Assembly (NCBI GenBank): GCA_020636695.1
Contig: JACJXJ010000025.1
Location: forward strand, 1-15,046
DNA: 15,046 nucleotides
Origin: Prevotellaceae bacterium
GTDB lineage: Bacteria > Bacteroidota > Bacteroidia > Bacteroidales > Paludibacteraceae
Direction of reading: 5' to 3'
The notes beneath the pieces are model-generated. The model saw only the letters and a program-made list of their open reading frames with translations, was not told where the DNA came from and made no database searches. Of this stretch, positions 1-7,880 are shown piece after piece. A program made the position numbers and the translations under genes. Every line of letters begins with the position of its first letter. Positions within the stretch are counted from its first letter, which is position 1.

Positions 1-962
1 TTGGGTGAAACACCAAACATATCGTATTCGGTGCAGCCTTTGGCTTTAGAGATTTTAATAGCCTCCCATTGTAAAGCGTAAGTAGCCATAAAATTACGAT
101 TATTGCTCGACGACGCGCCATACAAATACGAACCACGATTGCCAGAAACAATTAAAAACATAGCTGCTAACGGTGCGTTATCGACCTCTGCTATTAAATA
201 GTACACGTCTGCTGGCGATGTAGTACTCGCCGATTTAGCGGTCAATATCGCTTCAAAATGTTTAATATCATTCACAAATAAACCATTGCGATGAGCGGTT
301 TCTTTGTACAATTGATACCAAATGTGTAAATCGCTCAAGTCGGCGATACGCACAGTCACCCCTTTTTTAATCGACAAATTGATATTATAACGCGTTTTAG
401 GCTTCATCCGGGCCAGAATAACATCAAGCGATTCTTGTAAATCGAGATAAAGTGTATTCGTTGGTAACATATTAGTTTGCGATTTACTTAAATTCCAATT
501 GACCGTATTAAAGTTCAAACGCATCTCTTGCGATTTAGTTGACGGTTCTTCAAGAACATGACCGCTGTCATCTACAAATGATGCATCGTCAGCCCAAAAC
601 GCCTCCCAACATAAGTCGTAACGAATCATAAAACAATTTTTGGGTAGAAACGACCGCAAACATTCCGACAATTCCTCCAAAAACAAACCCTGAAATTCCT
701 GATCAGGTTCTAATTCTGGACCATAAGGCACATACGCAATGCTATCAGATTGATTAATCTGCTGAATAATGACTAATAAATCAGAGGTTATTGCACGATC
801 ATTAGACACGTTATGAAATAATTGACTGTGATACGATTTAAAATTGAGTGCCATAGATTGCCAACCAACTTTACGTTTTACAATCGACCAAAAGGCGGTT
901 TGTTGAACAATAGAGGTTTTATATAATTCATCGATTTCTTTTCGTTGTACATCTTGTAACAT
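1..962 (-). CDS. FemAB-like peptidyl-tRNA-dependent aminoacyltransferase (lipid II:glycine glycyltransferase type), C-terminus cut by window edge
   Basis: The frame is open from an ATG at 962 to the left edge and gives 320 codons with no stop, so the gene is partial at its 3' end. An in-frame TAA lies five codons upstream (975-977), which supports this start. Residues 20-34 contain the family-like stretch QQTAFWSIVKRKVGW. The C-terminal half reads as a GNAT-like fold, with YGASSSNNRN near residue 281 and YDMFGVSP at the very end, both typical of FemX/FemA-like proteins. Family members add amino acids from aminoacyl-tRNA to peptidoglycan stem peptides in the cytoplasm. In Bacteroidota the substrate is generally unproven, so the reaction here is inferred from the family. 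By family length I expect roughly 20-50 residues to be missing. The gene lies downstream of the ppiD terminator and probably has its own transcript, although I see no clear promoter. Confidence 0.85.
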   Translation of the reverse strand, partial: MLQDVQRKEIDELYKTSIVQQTAFWSIVKRKVGWQSMALNFKSYHSQLFHNVSNDRAITSDLLVIIQQINQSDSIAYVPYGPELEPDQEFQGLFLEELSECLRSFLPKNCFMIRYDLCWEAFWADDASFVDDSGHVLEEPSTKSQEMRLNFNTVNWNLSKSQTNMLPTNTLYLDLQESLDVILARMKPKTRYNINLSIKKGVTVRIADLSDLHIWYQLYKETAHRNGLFVNDIKHFEAILTAKSASTTSPADVYYLIAEVDNAPLAAMFLIVSGNRGSYLYGASSSNNRNFMATYALQWEAIKISKAKGCTEYDMFGVSP

Positions 963-978
963 ATCTTTATACTTTTAC

Positions 979-1030
979 TGTGAGCACATAACAACTATAT
1001 GCCTCACAATGATTGCTATCAACAGCAATC
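979..1030 (-). other. Two small inverted repeats upstream of the FemAB-like gene
   Basis: Between the ppiD terminator and the FemAB-like start are two inverted repeats. TGTGAG (979-984) pairs with CTCACA (1003-1008), and the stem can continue inward with a one-base bulge. GATTGCT (1011-1017) pairs perfectly with AGCAATC (1024-1030) across a 6-nt loop. Neither is followed by a T run on the minus strand, so they do not look like terminators. They may be a structured 5' leader or a protein-binding site; the function is unknown. Confidence 0.4.
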
Positions 1031-1039
1031 GGTGTTTGC

Positions 1040-1080
1040 AAAAAATAAGGGGCTTGTCCGCAGTTCGAACAAGCCCCTTA
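1040..1080 (-). terminator. Rho-independent terminator of ppiD
   Basis: A perfect 12-bp stem (1046-1057 with 1069-1080, core AGGGGCTTGT) closes an 11-nt loop. On the minus strand it is followed directly by five T residues (1045-1041). It starts 22 nt past the ppiD stop codon and ends the coaX-to-ppiD cluster. Confidence 0.92.
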
Positions 1081-1102
1081 GTAGAATTATGTTTGTTTCT
1101 GT

Positions 1103-3211
1103 TTAGAAAAACAAGTAACGTTGATCTTCTATGTTAGCGGCTTTTTTAAGTGCTTCTATTGAGAAGTAAGGCACCGTATTTTTAGCACGTTCAGTCAATA
1201 AAACTTTTTCGGCTTTAGCATCGAAGGCTGCAGGCGACTCTGTTTTATTTACCACGGTGAATACAAATACACCCATATTACCTTTTTGAGGAGCCGAGAG
1301 TTCATTTACTTTAGCCATTGGAGCTAAGGCAAACAATACAGGTTCATTGCCAATAGAGCCAGCGTAAGGCGTATTAAACGTTACATTAGATACAGTATCA
1401 ATCGTAGCGCTTTCAGCTTGCAACTGAGTCATGGTTTTACCAGTCATCTCTTTTTGTAAAAGTTCAGCCTTTTTGTCGTTGCGACATTCAGCCATCAACA
1501 TGGTTTTCACATCCGCCAAATCGCGATAACCTTTTTCACGTAAACGTTCAACACCTGCAACTACCAATTGATCATCACATTCGAATACATCAGACACAGC
1601 ATCTTCTTCAGCTTTAAATGCCCAACGTACAATTTGACGTGAATTTTTGATGTTCGCAATTTTATTGGCGTTGATGTTCAAGTTCATTGCTGGTAATACT
1701 TGTAAGCCTGCTTTAGTAGCAGCAGCTTCCATAGCTTCCACGGTTTGGTTGGCTGAAGCAAATTGTTTAGCTTCATTAAAGATTTTAGCTTGTGTACGTG
1801 AACTTGCAATTACACGACGTTCCAAAACTGCTAATTTTACTTTAGGAGTCACAGCACCGCGTTCCATAACTTGGAATAGTTGAATACCATTCATATTTTT
1901 AACTTGGAACAAGCCATTCACACCTGTTTTGAAAGCTGATTCTGCCACATCTTTATCAACTTCTGTTTCACGAACCCAGCCAATTTCGCCACCTTTAGCA
2001 GCAGTTTGTTCTACACGTGAATGTTGACGAGCCAACACTGCGAAATCAGCACCGCTACGAATTGCTTTTTCTAAGCTGTCAGCCAACAATTGTGTAGCAG
2101 CTTGCGATTCGGCAGCTACAAAGATATGACGTAATTTCACAGAGTCTGGTGATGCAATACCTGATTCAACAATACGAGCCATTCTATAGGTATTATCAGT
2201 AAACAATGGACCTACGACATCACCTGTTCTACCAGAGAAAGCAAATCCACGCAAGTCTTCTGCTACATCTTCTTTAGAAAGATTGATACCTTTGTAAGCA
2301 ACATCACTATTAGAGTTTGTGACATCAGCCACATCTTCAGTAGTGGCAAATTCCACTTTCAAATCATTAATCCATTTTTCAACTTCAGCAAAGTCTTCTT
2401 TTGATGGTTGAATTGCAAAAGCGACATATTTCAAATCGCAATTAGCTTCTTGTTTGAATTGCTCTTTTTTCTTTTCATACAATGCTTTCACCTCTTTGTC
2501 AGAAACTGTAACCAACGAATCGGCTACTGAAAAATAAGGTTTCATAGCATATACCACATCTACAGCCGTTTTTGAACCTTCAAACGAATTTTTAGCTTCG
2601 AGTGAATTGGCTACAGTAGCTTTGGTCAACAACATGTTGTATTTTTCTTCCAAACGGCTATTTTTAACCGTTTTTTCCCAGAATTTCCAATATTGTTTGT
2701 AAGTATTAAGCTGATCAGCAGGGATATTAGAACTTTCTTCAGAGTCCAACATGCTGATAAATTGGGATAAAATTTTAGGGTCAAAAGCGCCGGTTTCTGG
2801 GTTATAGAATACACGACGACCACGAATAAGCGGATGAATGTTGTTACCCAAAATTAAATCAAACAACTCTTGTTTGCTCACTTCCATACCAATCGCTTTG
2901 GTTTCAGCATCAAGTAGTTTTTCACGAACAGTGCTCTCCCAAACTGATTGACGAATTTGTTCGGTCATTTCCTCATTGATATTGGATTCGCCAAATTCAA
3001 CTTTATAAACTTCAGTCAATTGATCGATAGACGCCATGTAATCAACCATTTTAACGTTATCGCCATTAATTTCTGCTACATTGGCTTTAGATTCATTGAA
3101 ATAGGTAGAACCTGAATTCAAAAAATCACCTACGATAAAGGCCAAAAGTGCTAAACCAACTACCACAATGAGCAAAACTCCGTGGCTTCTAATTCTTTCT
3201 AATGTTGCCAT
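1103..3211 (-). CDS. ppiD: PpiD-type periplasmic peptidyl-prolyl isomerase/chaperone (SurA_N plus rotamase)
   Basis: The 702-residue product begins with a short cytoplasmic head (MATLERIRSHG) and one transmembrane helix (about residues 11-30), followed by a long periplasmic part. Residues about 35-250 match the SurA_N/PpiD N-terminal chaperone region. A single PPIC rotamase domain lies at about 357-452, with the hallmarks KLRHIFV, GADFAVLARQHS and GGEIGWV. PpiD proteins are membrane-anchored foldases that help outer-membrane and secreted proteins as they leave the Sec translocon. The length agrees with Bacteroidota homologues of about 700 residues. The start at 3211 is the only ATG that keeps the canonical MATLERIR N-terminus. 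A 135-nt gap separates it from the upstream CBS gene; a weak minus-strand TATATTCG at 3270-3277 resembles a -7 box, so it may also have a promoter of its own. Confidence 0.93.
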   Translation of the reverse strand: MATLERIRSHGVLLIVVVGLALLAFIVGDFLNSGSTYFNESKANVAEINGDNVKMVDYMASIDQLTEVYKVEFGESNINEEMTEQIRQSVWESTVREKLLDAETKAIGMEVSKQELFDLILGNNIHPLIRGRRVFYNPETGAFDPKILSQFISMLDSEESSNIPADQLNTYKQYWKFWEKTVKNSRLEEKYNMLLTKATVANSLEAKNSFEGSKTAVDVVYAMKPYFSVADSLVTVSDKEVKALYEKKKEQFKQEANCDLKYVAFAIQPSKEDFAEVEKWINDLKVEFATTEDVADVTNSNSDVAYKGINLSKEDVAEDLRGFAFSGRTGDVVGPLFTDNTYRMARIVESGIASPDSVKLRHIFVAAESQAATQLLADSLEKAIRSGADFAVLARQHSRVEQTAAKGGEIGWVRETEVDKDVAESAFKTGVNGLFQVKNMNGIQLFQVMERGAVTPKVKLAVLERRVIASSRTQAKIFNEAKQFASANQTVEAMEAAATKAGLQVLPAMNLNINANKIANIKNSRQIVRWAFKAEEDAVSDVFECDDQLVVAGVERLREKGYRDLADVKTMLMAECRNDKKAELLQKEMTGKTMTQLQAESATIDTVSNVTFNTPYAGSIGNEPVLFALAPMAKVNELSAPQKGNMGVFVFTVVNKTESPAAFDAKAEKVLLTERAKNTVPYFSIEALKKAANIEDQRYLFF

Positions 3212-3342
3212 TTTAAATTGTTAAATAGAATATAAATACTGTTGTTAATATGTCCGAAAAATCAGGGTACGAATATACAAAAAAAAGCAATACAAGTGAA
3301 CGCCTATTTAAATTTGATTAATTTTCTAAAAATAAGAATGTT

Positions 3343-3358
3343 ACCATTAATTAATGGT
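3343..3358. repeat. Perfect 16-bp palindrome over the stop codon of the CBS-protein gene
   Basis: ACCATTAATTAATGGT is its own reverse complement and spans the stop codon at 3347-3349. It has no loop and no following T run, so it is not a good terminator. It could stabilise the mRNA end, bind a protein, or be chance in AT-rich DNA. Confidence 0.35.
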
Positions 3359-4600
3359 TAATTTAACCAAATCAATACGGTTATTATGTGCCTGCAAAAT
3401 CTTAAAAGTCCAGTCAGAGATACGAATTGTATCATTTAATTTAGGAAATTGTTCATAATGATGCAGAATAAATCCTGCTACCGTCACATAATTATCCGAG
3501 TCGGGCAAGTTTAAATCGAACAATGAATTTACATGATCAATTTCTAAACGACCAGATAACACATATTCATTCTCACCAACTTGCTTAGCCACATACTCTT
3601 TGTTATCATGTTCATCTTCAATTTCGCCAAAAATCTCCTCCATAATATCTTCGAGCGTAACAATACCAGCTGTGCCACCAAACTCATCGACCACCAAAGC
3701 CATACTACGTTTTTCCTGCATAAACATATTCATCAACTTATTGGCAGCCATGGTTTCTGGAACAATAGCAATTGGCCTTAAATACTCATGCCAGTCCGTT
3801 GGTTGCTTAAATAAATCTGAAGAATGAAAATAACCTATAATATTATCAATATTATCTTTATAAATAGGAATTTTGGAGAAGCCTGTTTCTATAAACGTAT
3901 TACGCAATTCTTCCAAAGAGGATGTGTCGCTTAATGATACTATTTCAGTACGAGGCACAATACAGTCACGTAATTTTACAGACGAAAAATCTAACGCATT
4001 TTGAAATATTTTGACTTCATTTTCAACCTCTTCTTGATTATCGGCATGTTCAAAAGAATCGTTGACCCAATAATCTAAATCCACTTTACCAAGTTCTTGT
4101 TTCTCGCCCTTATCTACGACCTTTACCTTAAATAATTGCAGTAATTTAACAGATAAAAAGGTAGAAAAACGCGCAATTGGAAATAGTAAAACGTAACACA
4201 GCCACAACAAAGGTGAAAAGATAGTCAGCCAGGCATTAGGATTGATACGAAAGACTGTTTTAGGAAGAAATTCGCCCGTAAATAACACTATAATGGTCGC
4301 AATAATCGTTTGAATAACATTAATGGCGACAGCATTGTTTATAAACAAGCACAATATTGGAGACAACAAATCGGCCATCTTGATACCATATATTACTAAT
4401 GCTATATTATTGCCAACAAGCATCGTAGCAATAAATTGTTCAGAATTATTATAAAATATAGTAATAATAGACGATGTTAAACTCTGCCGTTTTTTGTCAA
4501 GTTCAAAACGTAATTTATTAGAGGATAGAAAGGCGATTTCCATACCCGAAAAAAAGGCTGAGAAAAGTAACGAAATAGCTATAATCCAATAAATCATCAT
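3347..4600 (-). CDS. CNNM/CBS-domain membrane protein (CorC/HlyC-like, GldE-related)
   Basis: The 417-residue protein has the architecture of the UPF0053 'hemolysin-like' family. An N-terminal CNNM (DUF21) membrane domain covers about residues 1-150, with SGMEIAFLSSNKLR at 18-31 and TGEFLPKT at 108-115. A CBS pair covers about 208-325 and includes ALVVDEFGGTAGIVTLEDIM, followed by an acidic EEIFGEIEDEHD. A CorC_HlyC domain covers about 335-415. Relatives are linked to Mg2+ or other cation transport, and a Bacteroidota branch is named GldE after its proximity to a gliding gene; actual transport or gliding function here is not shown. Its ATG overlaps the lptC stop by one base (TAATG). A strong GGAGGAGG lies 7 nt upstream inside lptC, so translation is probably coupled. 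A second ATG follows immediately (4597). Confidence 0.9.
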   Translation of the reverse strand: MMIYWIIAISLLFSAFFSGMEIAFLSSNKLRFELDKKRQSLTSSIITIFYNNSEQFIATMLVGNNIALVIYGIKMADLLSPILCLFINNAVAINVIQTIIATIIVLFTGEFLPKTVFRINPNAWLTIFSPLLWLCYVLLFPIARFSTFLSVKLLQLFKVKVVDKGEKQELGKVDLDYWVNDSFEHADNQEEVENEVKIFQNALDFSSVKLRDCIVPRTEIVSLSDTSSLEELRNTFIETGFSKIPIYKDNIDNIIGYFHSSDLFKQPTDWHEYLRPIAIVPETMAANKLMNMFMQEKRSMALVVDEFGGTAGIVTLEDIMEEIFGEIEDEHDNKEYVAKQVGENEYVLSGRLEIDHVNSLFDLNLPDSDNYVTVAGFILHHYEQFPKLNDTIRISDWTFKILQAHNNRIDLVKLTIN

Positions 4601-5187
4601 TATAATTCCTCCTCCGATTCTATAGGTATAATGCCTTTTGTTTTACGAATAGTATAACGCGTCATACTTTGATTGGACTCAAACCCTTCACCCATAATTT
4701 TTTTATCACGTTGTGTCACAACTATAGCTGAATCGGAATAAATGCGTTCTTCATTTTGACTCCAAAACAATTGTTGTGTTGCAAATTGATCACCCTGTAA
4801 ATTGGTGGCACGAACACTATCATTTAATTCCCAGACACGACGATTTTGATAATAACGTGCTCGTTTACAATCTATTTTAGCATCAGGATTGTACTGTTCA
4901 TCAAATCGCTCTAAATGTAAACCTTCCGGAAAATCCCAATACGGTTCTGTAGCTTTATCATACACGCACCATACTTTGGCACTGATACGATAACGTGTAA
5001 TTCCTGAATCAGAAATAATGGTAGTTATATCATCTACTTTCAAACCAGGCATTTCACTCCTATTGGTTATCGCGCCAGTTATCGATGGTTTATTATCACC
5101 ACAGGCGATGCACAAAAACAGCATAACAATCGTTCCAAGAGCGATTGTTATACGAATTTTAGTGATTTTATTAATAACGCTTTTCAA
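4600..5187 (-). CDS. lptC: LPS export periplasmic protein LptC (probable lipoprotein)
   Basis: The 195-residue protein carries the LptC/OstA-like beta-jellyroll pattern: MPGLKVDDITTIISDSGITRYRISA near residue 48, then the alternating strands of PYWDFPEGLHLERFD, the ARYYQNRRVWEL strand, and IYSDSAIVVTQRDKKIMGEGFES. Only this last stretch matches the family's sharpest signature. LptC is the inner-membrane-linked periplasmic part of the LptB2FGC machine that hands LPS to LptA. The N-terminus has a basic head and a hydrophobic segment ending in CIAC at 26-29, so Cys29 is a plausible lipidation site, although Cys at -3 is atypical. The start is a TTG at 5187: an in-frame stop lies five codons upstream and the next ATG is at residue 22, within the signal segment. 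It lies 15 nt after the TPR gene and overlaps the CBS gene by one base. Confidence 0.88.
   Translation of the reverse strand: MKSVINKITKIRITIALGTIVMLFLCIACGDNKPSITGAITNRSEMPGLKVDDITTIISDSGITRYRISAKVWCVYDKATEPYWDFPEGLHLERFDEQYNPDAKIDCKRARYYQNRRVWELNDSVRATNLQGDQFATQQLFWSQNEERIYSDSAIVVTQRDKKIMGEGFESNQSMTRYTIRKTKGIIPIESEEEL
4608..4615 (-). promoter_or_regulatory. Strong Shine-Dalgarno site for the CBS-protein gene inside lptC
   Basis: On the minus strand this reads GGAGGAGG, seven bases before the ATG at 4600. The same bases encode the Glu-rich C-terminus of LptC (SEEEL). Most starts in this window lack such a site, which makes it stand out. Confidence 0.7.
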
Positions 5188-5202
5188 AATGAGCGTAATC
5201 TA

Positions 5203-6591
5203 TTAACGACAAATTGTAGACTCTCCAATCCACCCACCAACAAAGAACGATTTTCCTGCGCCTAAATCAGGTTCAAAGAATATTTCTTCGGTACTTGGGA
5301 AATAACGACTGTAGGTTCGAATATATTCGTTTGTTTTATTAATCACCTCCTCTGTTGGTTCCACTTGTTGTGCTTTACGAAATTTATCCACAGCCACCCA
5401 ATAGACAGTTTTATTTAAGGTAGCGCTATCGTAAATGCCACGTGTGCCAGCATAAAGTAAACCTATCAAAATATATGGAGCACCTTTATTAGGATCACGT
5501 TCAATAGATAATCGTGCATATTCACGTGCTTTGATTGAATTGTCAAATTTAGCATTGTAGATAACTGCCACTTTATACAAATAATCAGCAGCTTCCACAT
5601 CACTAGTTGCCAAAGAAACAGCTTCTTTATAATAATCTATGGTTTTAGCATAATCTCCTTTATTATAAGCCATTTCTGCACATCCATTAGCTGATTCTGC
5701 ACTAGGTTTAATAGCGTGAGCATATTGAGCAGCTTTAAAGAATACATCTGATGTGGTACATCCTAAACGTTTGAAGAAACGAACCGTATTAGTCAAAAAA
5801 TCGTAATCTGTTTTACGAGTTTGAACTTGTGGCCCATAAATTTTGTCTAATTGTGCACAATCAGCTACACCCGATTGGACAAATAATGCATCTAAAGCGG
5901 CATCCACATCTCCAAAAATTGAAGCCGTTTTCAGTTGATCATTAGCGGCATTTGTTTCCAAAATTTGATTGGCTAACAAATAGTCTGCAATAAATTTCTC
6001 TGCACGTTTATTATCTGCTTTATACAACTCTGACGATGCAACAACAAACTGCTGCAAGAAACTTGGTTGTGAATTTAGGCCTAAAGTTTTAACCGATTCT
6101 TCCAACCAAGGGTAAGGAGTTACATAATCTGTAGGACGATACAATAATGAATAATATGCTTTCATGCCTAGCAAATAAGCTCTAGGTTGTTTAGCATCGT
6201 TACCGAAGTATTTAATTTGGTCATCATATAGTTTCATCAATTTTGTAACCAATTGATCTTTTACCGTAGCATCTTTTTCATTATCAATTTGCCAAACGAT
6301 AATACGTGATCCATATGTATAAATAGCTCTAGAAGCTCTAGGACATTCTGCATAGGCAGCTTCCCATGGAGCTAGAGCATCAGCATAATTCTTATATTTT
6401 GCTGATTCCGCAAATAAACTAATATTATTTAAACAAGCCTCAGAGACTTCAGCAGGTTGTTCTGTTTGATTTTCATTAGCAGCAGTTGCAGTCTCTGCAT
6501 CTGTCGACTTTTTACTTTTTTGTGCTACACAACTCAGTGTAGTTAAAACACTAAATGCTAAAATTAGAAGATTTCTACTATTCATACTCAT
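5203..6591 (-). CDS. Tetratricopeptide-repeat protein, secreted or lipid-anchored
   Basis: The 462-residue protein starts with a signal peptide (about residues 1-24). This can be read either as a lipoprotein signal ending at Cys21 (TLSC) or as signal peptidase I cleavage after VAQ. A low-complexity linker rich in Ala, Glu and Thr follows at 25-50. Helical TPR-like segments run through the rest and are clearest at about 285-385 (AEMAYNKGDYAKTIDYYKEA, then DYLYKVAVIYN). The C-terminal end, with FPSTEEIFF and VGGWIGESTICR, looks conserved and distinctive. TPR proteins are protein-interaction scaffolds; the partner is unknown. The position between a barrel candidate and lptC suggests an envelope role on the periplasmic side. 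ATGs at 6591 and 6585 are both possible starts. It lies 17 nt after the barrel gene. Confidence 0.85.
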   Translation of the reverse strand: MSMNSRNLLILAFSVLTTLSCVAQKSKKSTDAETATAANENQTEQPAEVSEACLNNISLFAESAKYKNYADALAPWEAAYAECPRASRAIYTYGSRIIVWQIDNEKDATVKDQLVTKLMKLYDDQIKYFGNDAKQPRAYLLGMKAYYSLLYRPTDYVTPYPWLEESVKTLGLNSQPSFLQQFVVASSELYKADNKRAEKFIADYLLANQILETNAANDQLKTASIFGDVDAALDALFVQSGVADCAQLDKIYGPQVQTRKTDYDFLTNTVRFFKRLGCTTSDVFFKAAQYAHAIKPSAESANGCAEMAYNKGDYAKTIDYYKEAVSLATSDVEAADYLYKVAVIYNAKFDNSIKAREYARLSIERDPNKGAPYILIGLLYAGTRGIYDSATLNKTVYWVAVDKFRKAQQVEPTEEVINKTNEYIRTYSRYFPSTEEIFFEPDLGAGKSFFVGGWIGESTICR

Positions 6592-6608
6592 ATAAATTTA
6601 TGATTTTA

Positions 6609-7880
6609 TTACTGAATCCGTTGTTTAAAGAACCACAACTCATTCAATGTTAAATTAATTCCTACTTTAAAATAATTCTCACTTAAAAGTGTATGTTGAC
6701 TCGTACCTATATTCCCATATTCAAAATTCACATTCACCATCGTTTTAGTGGTACGCAAAGGAAATCCTAAACCACAAGTCACAGCAAATGTTTGTGTTCC
6801 AACATTATTAAATGTAGCATACGAATTCGAATAATTGGCACCTAAACGCCAACGCATACGATCGATGTATTTATTACCATTAGGATTATGGATATATTCA
6901 CCACCTAACGAGACTTTATAACGATTGCTCAATGTGTCTGTTTTGCCATAATAACGGGCTTTCGAAAATTCCTGAAAGGTATAATCTGCACCAACAGTTA
7001 ATCGATTGTCATACGTATACGTAAAACCACCACCGTATAATGAAGGGATATCAAATTTCAAAGAATCAGAAGCAATAGTATCACTCACGACACCAGTTGT
7101 TATTTGTGTAAAATCACCATTTAACTTCGATAAACGATCATACACTAGCCCGATACAAAAACTGTGCCGACCAAATGTCTCTTGATATTGCAACCCATAA
7201 CGAAAATTCAAATTCTGCACATATAAATTAGAGGTTTGCGTTGTCGCATAGGTAGTTACACTAGATGATGTAGCAGTCATTGTGCGCACGTTATTAATAG
7301 AGCCAAACATATAATACATATTCACACCTAATGACAAACGCTTCCAAATGGTAGCACCAATACCAACATAAGCTTGCGAAATACCACCTGTACCATAAAA
7401 AGATTGCGATTGGGCCAATGTTGACGAAATAGAATCAGTCGTGCCATAATTGTAACCAACAAACGAATAAGGAATTAGTCCAACACTCATCCCCATCCAA
7501 TGCGTAAGTGGCAATTGAAATGCCAAATAATCCAAATTACTGGTAAACGTATTCACACTATTAGAACCAGACGAAAAATTTGAATACAAACCAGAAACGC
7601 CAAATTCAAACAAAAAACTGGTACTATCTATACTACTATTAGACGCAGGATTGGCAGGATTCATACTAACACGACTCCGCAAGCCATAAGCGACTCCCCC
7701 CATACTTTGACTTGTAGAAAATCCGGGATCTTCTAAATGCCCATATCCAAAACGAGTGTAAGGTGAATTAGTATTATTTTGTGCACCAGCGTATAAAGTT
7801 AGAGTCAACATCCCTAAGAACGTAAAAAGTCTTACACTAGGCACCTGTAAAAACTGAAACAACCGTTTAATGTATATCAT
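6609..7880 (-). CDS. Predicted outer-membrane beta-barrel protein
   Basis: The 423-residue protein has a long signal peptide (basic start MIYIKRLF, hydrophobic core around 17-32, probable cleavage after AGAQ). After it comes NSPYTRFGYGHLEDPG, a beginning I associate with a Bacteroidota outer-membrane family that resembles FadL/PorV-like barrels. The rest alternates short hydrophobic/aromatic strands with Ser/Thr/Asn/Gly-rich turns, for example LFEFGVSGLYSNF, LSLGVNMYYMFGSI and LTVGADYTFQEF, as expected of a 12- to 14-strand barrel. No catalytic motif is seen, and the substrate or partner is unknown. Its start overlaps the end of coaX by 14 bases, so translation is probably coupled. The next methionine (residue 24) would destroy the signal peptide, which supports the start at 7880. 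Confidence 0.8.
   Translation of the reverse strand: MIYIKRLFQFLQVPSVRLFTFLGMLTLTLYAGAQNNTNSPYTRFGYGHLEDPGFSTSQSMGGVAYGLRSRVSMNPANPASNSSIDSTSFLFEFGVSGLYSNFSSGSNSVNTFTSNLDYLAFQLPLTHWMGMSVGLIPYSFVGYNYGTTDSISSTLAQSQSFYGTGGISQAYVGIGATIWKRLSLGVNMYYMFGSINNVRTMTATSSSVTTYATTQTSNLYVQNLNFRYGLQYQETFGRHSFCIGLVYDRLSKLNGDFTQITTGVVSDTIASDSLKFDIPSLYGGGFTYTYDNRLTVGADYTFQEFSKARYYGKTDTLSNRYKVSLGGEYIHNPNGNKYIDRMRWRLGANYSNSYATFNNVGTQTFAVTCGLGFPLRTTKTMVNVNFEYGNIGTSQHTLLSENYFKVGINLTLNELWFFKQRIQ

Noticed and set aside
3820..3870. AT-rich near-palindromic repeat with alternating ATTATC/GATAAT words
   Set aside because: It lies inside the CBS domain coding sequence and encodes the ordinary IDNIIG segment; no sign of a recombination or protein-binding site.
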